Shown: positions 39,116-56,830 of the stretch, in pieces | How the letters are laid out: every line of letters begins with the position of its first letter | How positions within the stretch are numbered: position 1 is the stretch's first letter | Source of the DNA: Cololabis saira | Taxonomy: Eukaryota > Chordata > Actinopteri > Beloniformes > Belonidae | DNA length: 64,000 nt | Assembly (NCBI RefSeq): GCF_033807715.1 | Contig: NC_084601.1 | Location: 17,724,690 to 17,788,689 of the forward strand | Direction: 5' to 3' | Translations under genes and position numbers: made by a program | The notes under the pieces: model-generated | Databases searched by the model: none | Told to the model about the DNA's origin: nothing | Seen by the model: the letters and a program-made list of their open reading frames with translations, nothing else

Positions 39116-39175
39116 GCGTTAAAAAAATACACACGCACGTGCGTGCGTGTGTGTGTGTGTATTTTTTTTTAACGA
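39116..39175. repeat. Imperfect 58-bp inverted repeat
   Basis: CGTTAAAAAAATACACACGC reads inverted on the other side as GTGTATTTTTTTTTAACG around an alternating CGTGCGTGCG centre. The purine-pyrimidine alternation and symmetry would allow a cruciform or Z-form structure. Confidence 0.7.
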
Positions 39176-39252
39176 AGTTTCAGGAAATATGACGCTTGGG
39201 CAAATCTGCAGTTTGGAGAAACAGGAAGGGGTGCAGCTGTAATAGACTGTTA

Positions 39253-39948
39253 TGGCGTTTTTGCACTAGTCTCACTTCTCCTCGGTTCTACCCGCCACGG
39301 CCCCATTTTGCGCTTTCGCACTAGGGCTGAGACGGGTAGAGCCGCTCCAAGCCGATACTCTTTCTGTAACCATTCTGGTGAGGTTCTATTGCGGGCTGAG
39401 CCGGGACTATTTCTGACGTCACCACCCTCCGCGCCACTGATTGGTCGGGGGGCGGGGCCGTCATCACCCTCCATGCCTCTGATTGGTCGGGGGGCGGGGC
39501 CGGCAGACGTTTGAATCAGGAAGCGGGAGTCAGCGCGAGAGCGACCCGCGGCTCGCAGCGATTTTATTATAAAACGCAAAACGTCTGTTTGGTGATCCAA
39601 CTCTGAGGTGCAGATGTTCATAAACCTGGTGACTGACGAGAGAATTAAAAAAGGGATGTAGACGGGCTGTTTTACTCTCAGCCGCTCGCGGCTCCAGCTG
39701 ATTTCTGATCAGCATGAACAAAGCGGTTGCGCAATCGAGTATGTCACAGCAGCTTCACCCCAACCTGCCCACTTCTCCCCTGGCTGTGGAAAAACAAACG
39801 GGTAGAGGCGGGTAAAGGCGTGACGAGCCGAGTCGGGCCGAGTAAGTCCTAGTGCAAAAGTGCCAACGTTAGACCCCTAGAGGGAAAGCACCAAACCGGG
39901 TGAAGTCGAGCCGAGCTGGGCTGAGTAGGTACTAGTGGAAAAGTGCCA
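39253..39948. mobile_element. GC-rich non-autonomous DNA transposon, about 696 bp
   Basis: The left end TGGCGTTTTTGCACTAGT pairs with the right end ACTAGTGGAAAAGTGCCA, flanked by TTA on the left and TAA on the right (not identical). Subterminal GAGCCGAG and GGGTAGAG motifs repeat in both orientations. An almost equivalent terminus, CTAGTGCAAAAGTGCCA, also occurs at 39852-39868 just before the true right end. Internally GC-rich, with no transposase frame. Confidence 0.7.
39418..39502 (+). repeat. Tandem duplication (period 42) with inverted CCAAT and GC boxes
   Basis: GATTGGTCGGGGGGCGGGGC occurs at 39439 and again at 39481, each preceded by a related TCACCACCCTCC or TCATCACCCTCC. Each unit carries ATTGG (inverted CCAAT box) followed by GGGGCGGGGC (Sp1-type GC box). 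The arrangement resembles a promoter, but it sits inside a transposon and there is no transcript evidence. Confidence 0.85.
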
Positions 39949-40232
39949 TAAGTCAATCAAAGTTAACTGAGGCTAAAGCTCCTTCTGCGGACTCACATCA
40001 GAGGGGTTGCAGAGCTGCACAGCTGCTGGCGGAAAACAGAATATCCCACCTTACATGTTGTTTTGGTAAAATTACCGCTACATTTAGTTGACGCTAGGTT
40101 AGCACAAACTGCTGATTGCTTTGCTAGCGGTGGTAGCATCACATCCACAGATGAGTAAGAAATAACGGCTACCGATTGGCTGAGCCGACTGTCAATCCAA
40201 AAGCTATGCCTCATAAATACACGTATTTGTGA

Positions 40233-40294
40233 ATATAAATTTGAAATTCAGCTGCAAGCTCAAAGAGATACTCATGTTGTTTTTGTACACCATG
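40233..40294 (+). repeat. 62-bp direct repeat, left copy
   Basis: Begins ATATAAATTTGAAATTCAGC and ends TTTTTGTACACCATG. It is identical over all 62 positions to 40734-40795, exactly 501 bp downstream. Confidence 0.97.
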
Positions 40295-40644
40295 GGCAAC
40301 GCCTATTTGGTTGCTCTACTGATGTTTACCTTGTAATGACGTGTCTTTCGGGTCTGAGCACAAATAATATGCTCGAATTCAGTTGCCCTTTCTGCACCAT
40401 TCCTTACGTAAATGCGACTGATTTATTCCCATCATTAATGACAAAATCAACAACAGTATTTTTAGAGCAGGAAATGCAGAATTAACCTTTGACTATTCAA
40501 CAACTAAATAAACACAAGTGCAACCGGTTATATGCAACAAGCATCTAATTGCATGCCAAGAGAATCCTCTTGACAGTGTGGCTATTGTGCACATATGCTT
40601 GTGTGCACAATAAGTTGGTTGGTTGGTCGGGTGGCTTTTCTTTT

Positions 40645-40739
<95 letters not shown>
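40645..40739. repeat. (TA)n microsatellite, about 95 bp
   Basis: Nearly pure TA with one TAC step at the left. The Tyr-Ile open frames on both strands are artefacts. Confidence 0.97.
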
Positions 40740-40741
<2 letters not shown>

Positions 40742-40795
40742 TTGAAATTCAGCTGCAAGCTCAAAGAGATACTCATGTTGTTTTTGTACACCATG
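40734..40795 (+). repeat. 62-bp direct repeat, right copy
   Basis: Exact copy of 40233-40294. Its first bases merge with the end of the (TA)n tract at 40645-40739. Confidence 0.97.
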
Positions 40796-43024
40796 TTACT
40801 TGTAACCATCACCCAGGGATATACAAGTAAAAGAAGAAAAAGTGTCTATTTATTAAGAAATGTCTGACTACAATATTGATGGATTAACATAGTGTGAAAA
40901 AATATCTGTGCTTCACAGTCCTTAATAATACAGGTAAAATAACTCTATATCACACATGATGTTAGAGATACAAATATTACAATCCCCACGCTTTTAGGTT
41001 ATAGTTATTCTAAGGTCATCTTTAAAACCGCTAATGCTGAATTTGGTGGGGAAGATAAAGAAGATATTTTTGCACGGTTGAATGGTGCACCAACACACCC
41101 GAATCTTAATCTTCATGTGAAAGCACAGATAAACATGTTTTTGATTTTTCATGTTCCCTCAGACCTCAACCTGACCTTCGCCGCTCCTGTTAAATCCCAT
41201 TCCATAGTTGCATTTTGAAAAGAAGAAGTTGGTATTTAAATATGCCTTGCTTTTTTCTTGCAACCTTTTCCTGCTGAGAGGTTAACTCGGTCATTTCCTT
41301 GAAACAGTTTGGGAGCCGCTGAGATGAGCCGACGGCTATTTGTTAGGACAAGGTTTGAGATAGCAGTGTTTTCAAAAGCTTTGAAATTTAAAGTATTTTC
41401 CCTCTGCTCAAGATGAATAAATCACAAAGATTTCAGTTATGATCCATTCTTAATTGCATTCTAAAACTGTATGAAGCCAACAAAAAAACATAAATATAAA
41501 CAGGTAATTAAAAATATGGAAAAGGTGTACATCCATCCGCATACCGTAAATTTACAATAATATAAAAATACTTTATTAATGCCATAGGTAAACTACTCAA
41601 CATCCTTCTGGGAATTAACAATTAATCCATTTAGTATTATTGGATTCAGTTCAATATTGGTAAACGTTTTTGGCATTGTGATTTAGGGTTCATAAGCATA
41701 ATGTTAAAGTAGTTGACGGTACTCTGGATAATTGATGAAACAACAGCACAATAAAGACTGACAATGATTATTGGCACAAAAATAGGAGCAAATATTTAAG
41801 ATAAATCACTTTTGCTGGTTTAATTAGGCAAAATGTGCATGTGGTGTTCTATTCATACTGGGATTATGTCCAGCAGCACAATAGACACATCTTTTAGAAA
41901 GGAGATTAAAAGTCAAAAGACAGGCATTATAGTAATCTTGACATCCAAACTGCCATTGTGAGTCAGCAATGAAACAAACTATGAAAGCTCAGCATCCCAG
42001 TGCTCTTCCCCTTGCACAAAGTTACATCTAGACATGTTGCACGTGTTCAGCCTGCTTTGTGCTCCTGTGTTGCACTGCGCCGTAGGTATCATAATTGGAC
42101 ATGAGTTGTGACATGATTTGCATAAGCTGTCACACAAATAAACTAAATGAATTCTTTGCAACAGGGAAAAGCATAACATTCACATCCCACCATCCCTGTG
42201 TCAAGGCGATGTTTATCGGTTTCTATCATAAAATCATTGGCTTTGTCTCAGTTCCTCCATATTATGCACAGTTTCTCCAGGCTTTACATTCGCCATAAAC
42301 CTGCCAACAATCATAGCCCACCATTTAAATGGAAACAGCTCATCGACCTTTGCTCATTAGATCTTCTTACACACAACTGTTGATATTGGTGCAATCATTG
42401 TGTCATCATAAAATGATTGGATAAAAAAGAAAAGCCCTGTATTGCAAAAGCCAAGTCTCACTACATGTCTAAATGACATGTTTGCACAGATGTGTAAGGT
42501 CCAAGCATCTCATTTTCACACCTAAACGTAACCATCTATCTGTGACAGCAAAGTATAATAATCAAAACAGTGGATGACATAGTACAGAATCAAAATGACT
42601 GTAAACCCAAGCAGAAAAATGCTGAAAATGAGACAGCTTTTTAAGGGGTGTACTGCTTATTTGATCTTAAATCTGAAAAGGAAAACCTTTCGTTTCATGT
42701 AGCTGCTGAAGTGTTTCCTGGCAAGAACATTGATAGCCCTTGGGATGGGAGAACGTCAATAGCAATACACGGGATATGGGACATAAATTCACAGGCTTCT
42801 AGTTGATTATTTCTCTAATCTGGGGTTACTGGCCCTAATAATTCTGCCTCACAGGTGAGCAGATGCCATAAATCTCAACATCGTTTCACTTTTTTCCAGC
42901 AAGTGATGATGAAAAACAAACTATCACTCTTCGTCCTGTTTTTAGCAGTCTGTCGTTAAAGCTGGCGTTGATAAGTGGCAGTCTTCCCATTAACAGCCGA
43001 GACTCAAGGGAGCCATAAATCCAA

Positions 43025-43026
<2 letters not shown>
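40796..43026. other. Unclassified intron sequence
   Basis: No exon, RNA gene or complete repeat recognised. Confidence 0.45.

Positions 43027-43098
<72 letters not shown>
43027..43098. repeat. (GT)n microsatellite, 36 copies
   Basis: Pure GT, 72 bp. Confidence 0.98.
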
Positions 43099-43099
<1 letters not shown>

Positions 43100-43914
43100 T
43101 GCTTCTTCATGCCTGGTGGTGAGGAAAAGACATCTATCCACATATCTACATGGAGTGCTTGTATGTTGAATGAGCTGTTTAATCATGAGCGCCACAAACT
43201 AATGCAATCGTGCAGCCTTGTAACCATATTTCTCTGATACACACCATCAAATGCTCCACCTCCTCATTTAGATATGTACTCCCTCTGCATATGTCACACC
43301 ATGTGTTCACACGTACAGTAGGCCTATATGCCTATTGGAGGAAACAGACAAAGCAGGAGGGTGTGCACATGCAGACTCATGTATGTCATCAGTGTTTTCA
43401 TGCGCAGGAGTCATTTTCCAAAGTATGTGTCGTGGGAGATTGATGCCCACGGCCTTCGCTGGGGAAGAGTTATTGCGCCGGCAAATGTTCAGGCGGGAGG
43501 TGTCACTGTACGTCACCTGCTCTGAGTCTGACCCGCACATGATAGCTCCGCGCAGGCATGACTCACTCGCTAACTCGGTCACAGATGCAGCATGAGACAT
43601 GGTTGAAGTCTTACCACACCAAGTCCTGGGAGAGACTGAATTAACACAAGCTGCACTGCGGCTAAACCTCTACAAGATGAGTCACGTTAACTCAAAAGTG
43701 AAAAAAAAACAAAAAACCCAATATATAGCAGTTCTGGAGCCAAAGTGCTATAAGATCTTAAATACATGTATACATTTTTTGTGAGCAGCTGGCTAAATGT
43801 AAGAAGTAGATGAAAAGATCTTCCCAAAAAACCAGAAATCTGTGTGGCTGAAAAACTACTCCACTAACAGTTTTCTGGTCCAGAGCCATCTCATCAGTGT
43901 TTAAGTGTGCGTGT

Positions 43915-44126
<212 letters not shown>

Positions 44127-44834
44127 GTACTTCAAGAAACCCTGGTTTTGTTGAGACTGAAACAGGTTGCTGGAATGGGTTGTACAGTAAACGTGAAGAC
44201 ACACACAAGCTTGACAGCACAGCAGTGCGGGGAGTGCCACCCCCCCCCCCACTATGCACTAGTGCTCCTTATTTAGGTCCAATCTAACCCGTAGGCTGAA
44301 AATCTGTTGCTTCTACACCTCCTCTCTCTCTGACTCTCCAGCCCTTCTCAAACTCCCGGGCCTTAAGCCTCTCCATTCCATATCAGTGGGTGGAAGGCAT
44401 GTGGATAGAGAGAGGGACAGAGAGAGATACACAAACAGAGAGAGAGAAGCCTTTCCACTCCCCAGCAGATTTTCACTTGCTGAGATGTACTCAGTGTTCC
44501 CTGACTGGCAGTTACAAGGTGAAATGTGACACTAAGGTGCGAGATTTTTTTTTCAGAGTGGGGAAATGTGCACCCTTGTACGCAGTGACAGACAGTGAGT
44601 GGATGCAGGCCTGGTGTTTTGCGCGCGGTCGAGTTCCTTGTTGTTTTCGTCACCGGATGCCTTCACTGACAACTGAGCAGCGATACCATGGGCGCGGGTA
44701 TATCTGGGACACTGGAGGAGCCGGTGTACGAGGAGAAATTTTGCATGCCGGTGAAATGTAAAAACATGCAATTATTTATGTATTTTCTATCTTCTAGGGG
44801 GTTGCTTATTTCAATCAGTGTTAAACTTTCAGAC

Positions 44835-45553
44835 TAGTGCTGGGCGATATACCGGTTCCTACTGAATACCGGTGTTTATTTTTCTCATGATATGAATTTT
44901 TCATATACCGTAATACCGGTGAGTATGTACAGTAGCGTACACAACGTTGGGAACGTAGCGCCGTTGGACACTGTTTGCGAGGGGGGCTGTTTAGCAGTAG
45001 TGATGCACCGATTGTTCGGTAACCGAAATTGTTCGGCCGAAAATGGCAAAAAAAACACTTTCGATGTTCGGTGGAATAAGTGGGAAAAAAACAAAACAAT
45101 TAATAACGGCGTTGTAATATAAGGAAATAGACTGGCCGCTCCCGTAACTGTTGCACCACAAACATAAATCGTTGGCCAACCACAAAGTAACCACATAAGA
45201 ATTTTACCTAACATTCACCAGGAGGTGGAACCAAAACAACATAATGCTGGGAAATTAAAACATTTTCAGTTTTTTTATGTTCAATAAATATTTTCTACTT
45301 TGTAATTTTGTAAAATATTTTTTTCTTTGAAAAGCATGCCTAAATCAAATGTATTTGATTTATGCATCCTCCTCATGACAGTAAAATAGGCCATTCTAAG
45401 CCAATTTACTGCAGCAATTCCTTTCCAAATCATTAGAAAATGTGGTTAACACCCAGTTGTGCATGAAAAAAAAAATACCATGATATACCATGAAACCAAT
45501 ATCATTTTGAAAAATACCGTGATATAAATATTTGGTCATACCGCCCAGCACTA
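44835..45553. mobile_element. hAT transposon, 719 bp, carrying another hAT fragment
   Basis: The ends TAGTGCTGGGCGATATACCG and TACCGCCCAGCACTA are inverted repeats within an exact 8-bp duplication TTTCAGAC (44827-44834 and 45554-45561). Subterminal ATACCGG and TACCGTGATAT motifs are present. The middle is occupied by the inserted element at 44998-45367. No transposase is present. Confidence 0.92.
44998..45367. mobile_element. Internally deleted, truncated copy of the GTGATGCACCGA hAT family
   Basis: It begins TAGTGATGCACCGATTGTTC and follows the element at 18565-19451 in reverse orientation through GGCCGAAAATGGCAAAAAAA and CGTTGGCCAACCA. It then jumps across a deletion near 45240 to AATGCTGGGAAATTAAAA, ending at TTGATTTATGCA. 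The last 120-200 bp, including the second terminal repeat, are missing, so the insertion was trimmed after or during entry into the outer hAT. Confidence 0.85.
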
Positions 45554-45561
45554 TTTCAGAC

Positions 45562-46579
45562 ACAGTTTCACTGTTTCATGATTACGCCACTGTCATTTAA
45601 ATATCTTTGCTGAATTTCAGAGCCGATGGCTGAGCTGGAAAGTTTTTGTTTGCTGTCAAATAATTTATAATGGATCAAAAGATCAACTCTGATATCAGGG
45701 CTGTGGTTTAGCAGCTGGTGCTCAAGCGAGACCATAAAATATCAAGCTATTGCACAAATACATTTTTTTGATTGATTTTAAACCAAATCAAAATGAGAGA
45801 GGACCTGACTTCTTGCCATCCTTTCATGGTAACGCAATTGTTTTTTTGTTTTCTTTCTTGTAGGCTACAAAAATATAAGCGTGACTGTGGTTGGTAAACG
45901 CATCTGCTGGAGTGCAGTACCATGTAAATTGTGATGACATTCACGTTCAGGATCTTGCTACATCCGTCAGTGTCAGATGTCTTGCAACATGTTGATGGAC
46001 AAATTCGACACGGCTGATTTGGCCACAAGGATTTATAAAAGGGAGGAAACCCTGCCAACTGCTGACTTCAATGCTGAAGAGGCAAGTAAGGAATTATCCC
46101 ACGCCGTTTTTTTTATTTCACTTGTGTATACAATTAAGAGTTAAATATATACATTAAAAAAATGCTCTTATTTAAAAACAGTGGTTCAAAATTAGTGTTC
46201 TTCTATCTCAGTTTCTACTGTTTAATTTAAGTACTGCTCCAGACAAAACAACAGCCTATCGGGAACGTGACCATTTTACCAATTTGTCCATGAATTGTGT
46301 CACTGTTATGTTTTGCAGATGTGGAAAAAAGAAAAACATTGATTACAGTGAGACAACACTTATTTTTTGACAAAATAAAAGCTGCCGGTAGCATTTAGCT
46401 TCGAAGAGTGCCGTCGATGCAATGACGAGACCCAGACATAGTTGACGGACGGTCATTGGCTAGACCTGGAAGCCCGTATTGCAAATGTATTACAAAGTTT
46501 GGGACATCAGATCCAACTGGATGAAGCTGCTATTTCACATGAGCAAGACAGAGAATGTATCTACTATGGAAATATAAAT
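45562..46579. other. Unclassified intron sequence
   Basis: No exon or bounded repeat. Parts of 45830-46100 are unusually free of simple sequence, but no reading frame with a known domain was found. Confidence 0.4.
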
Positions 46580-46775
46580 GTATTTTGAACAGGGGTGGGA
46601 TTAAATAAGTTTTCTTCTTCCCACTCCCTTTCGAGTGTTGACGAATTAATTTGTATTTTGAACCTGCACCTGATAAACCTGATAAAAGGTATTTGTTTAA
46701 TTTTATGTTGCACACAGGTCATTTATGTTATGTTCATTGCTCGAAATAAAATATGAATTGAATTGAATTGAATTT
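46580..46775 (+). repeat. LINE-like 3' end with TTGAA tail
   Basis: GGGGTGGGATTAAATAAGTT, CTTCTTCCCACTCCCTTTCG, then GCTCGAAATAAAATATG and (AATTG)n. Related to 34925-35065. Truncated at the 5' side. Confidence 0.65.
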
Positions 46776-54689
<7,914 letters not shown>

Positions 54690-56830
54690 GGCAAAGGTAT
54701 GAACACTGAAACCAAAAAGCCCAGAACGACTTCCAATGAGATTCAAGGTGAACTTTTAGGTACATGAGTGTTATATCACACCGTCCACCACAAATCGTCT
54801 GGGATAAAAAAACTGAACGTTTTTTTGGCAAGTCATATCAGCTCTATGTTCATAAAAGCAAATGGAAGTATTCAAAATTAAAAAAGAAGACTAGCAAATG
54901 TGAAACACAGATGATGCTTGGTCATGTTTTGGGGCAGTTTTACTCCATCTGGTGCTAGGTGTCCTGAATCTGTGCAGGGTGCAATGAAATTCAAGACTAT
55001 CAAGGTATTCTGCAGCCAAAAGAGCTTCCCAGTGTCAGAAAGTGGCAGCTTGGTGTCAATTTTAGGTCAAGGGTCCTCCAACAGGATATTGACCTTAAAA
55101 AAGAAAAAAAAACACACACACACACACAGCTGAAAAGCTCTACGTTGGTTTAAATCATATCTATCTGACAGGTTCCAGTTTGTTCATGTACATGAGGTTT
55201 CTTCAGAACAGTCAAGGGTCTGTTATGGTGTTCCGCAGGGTTCAGTGCTAGGGCCAATCTTGTTCAGTCTATACATGCAGCCGTTGGGAAGTATAATCCA
55301 GAATCACGGCATACACTTTCATTGCTATGCTGATGATACGCAGCTCTATTTGTTTATGAAGCCGGATGAGATAGAACCGTTGGTTAAACTTCAGGCATGT
55401 CTTAGGGACATCAAGGACTGGATGTCCAGAAATGTCTTGCTTCTAAATTCAGATTAAACAGAGGTTATCATTCTTGGTCCAGAGCATCTTAGGAAGGGAC
55501 TAGATGGTGTTGCGATGGCTTCCAGTGCAACTGTGAGAAACCTTGGTGTTGTTTTCGATCAGGATTTGTCGTTTAAACCATATGTTAATCAGGTTTGTAA
55601 AATAGCGTTTTTCCATCTCCGTAATATTGCAAAAATTTGGAAAATCCTCTCGCAGAGTGATGCAGAAAAACTAGTTCATGCGTTTGTATCTTCTAGACTG
55701 GATTACTGTAATGTGTTGTAGCAGGATGTCCAAGTAATTTGCTGAATAGGCTCCAGCTGATCCAGAACGCAGCAGCACGAGTGCTGACAGAAATCAGCAG
55801 GAGAGACCACGTCTCTCCAGTGTTAGCGTCGCTCCATTGGCTACCTGTAAAATTCAGAATTCAATTTGAAATTTTATTACTTGCATATAAAGCCCAAAAC
55901 GGCTTAGCTCCGCAGTATTAACAAGATTTGATAGTGCCTTATGTTCCTGGCAGAGCTCTCCGCTCCCAGGGTGCAGGTTTACTCGTAGTTCCTAGAGTAT
56001 CTAAATGTAGATTTGGAGGGCGGGCGTTCTGCTATCAGGCATCATTACTTTGGAAGCAACTTCCAATCTGGGTTAAGGAGGCTGACACCACCTCCACCTT
56101 TAAAACTAAACTTAAAACCTTTCTGTTTAGTAAAGCCTATAGTTAGTGCTTAGTAAACCTCCAGCTGGTGTTGGTAATTCTCTAGGTAGTGTAAACTCTA
56201 GTGTGTTAGAGTCAGTAGTCATAGTTGCAGCTATAGAACAAAACTATAATAGTTAGTCTCAAATATAGCTTCGCGGTAGATATGCTGCTATAGGCTTATG
56301 CTGCAGGGGGGCACCGACATGATCCGCTGGGCGGTGCCTCTCACCCTTCTTCTCCTCTCCTTTTCCCTACCATTTTTATTTATTATAAATATCTCATAGC
56401 TATCATTTTTGTCCATCGTTCCTGTAGTTTCCCCCCTTTTTTCTCTTTTGTGCATGTTTGCAGGCTGGAGCCTCGGGAGCTGCGTTCTGGCCTGTGTGTG
56501 ATTGAATTGAATTGAATTGAAAACACCCAGGAATGGCTACGAGCAAAACATTGGACTATTATGAAATGGCCTTCCATGAGCCCTGATCTAAAACCTACTG
56601 AACATCTTAAGGAAATGGCTGAAACATGCAGTCAGGAGACAAAAACCTTCAAACCTGAGACAGCTGGAACAGTTTGCTCATGAGGAGTGGACCCAAAATA
56701 CCTGACTACAAGTGGAGAAGTCGGGAAAGTCACTGACATCATTTGAGTACAGCAGTGATCGCCTCAGGAGGCTGAGGAAAAATACTTTAATTTGAGGGTA
56801 CCAACTAATTTCTGCAGGCCAGTTTCATTT
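54690..56830 (+). pseudogene. Tc1-like transposon relic split by an L2 insertion
   Basis: The left part (about 54690-55110) and right part (56523-56830) together follow the degenerate Tc1 at 20430-21310. Shared blocks are AAGGTGAACT, TCACACC, GTGCAGGGTGCAATGAAAT with CAAGAC, TCCAACAGGA, then ATGGCCTTCCATGAGCCCTG (the WP-xx-SPDL region), TGAAACATGCAG and AGGAGTGGACC. Both parts are full of stops. No intact catalytic region or terminal repeat was found. Confidence 0.75.
55125..56522 (+). pseudogene. 5'-truncated L2-type LINE with degraded reverse transcriptase
   Basis: It opens in the middle of the reverse transcriptase with WFKSYLSDRFQFV and YGVPQGSVLGPILFSLYM. The catalytic HCYADDTQLYLF box follows at about 55320-55350, then DWMSRNVLLLNSD, NLGVVFDQDLSFKPYVNQV, HAFVSSRLDYCNVL, NRLQLIQNAAARVL, VLASLHWLPVKFRI and LLAYKAQNGLAP. 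Stop codons at about 55456 and 55919 and a frameshift between 55700 and 55740 inactivate it. The 3' untranslated part has GATATGCTGCTATAGGCTTA and ends in a (TTGAA)n tail. The layout and motifs fit the L2 clade. It lies inside a Tc1 relic. Confidence 0.88.

Noticed and set aside
39250..39621. 123-codon minus-strand frame with a repeated APRPI motif
   Set aside because: The repeat comes from the 42-bp tandem duplication in a GC-rich transposon.
40549..40867. Overlapping Tyr-Ile-rich frames
   Set aside because: Caused by the TA microsatellite.
45880..46090. Possible plus-strand exon after a tttcttgtag acceptor-like site
   Set aside because: Stop codons occur in all frames within a short distance and no domain was recognised.
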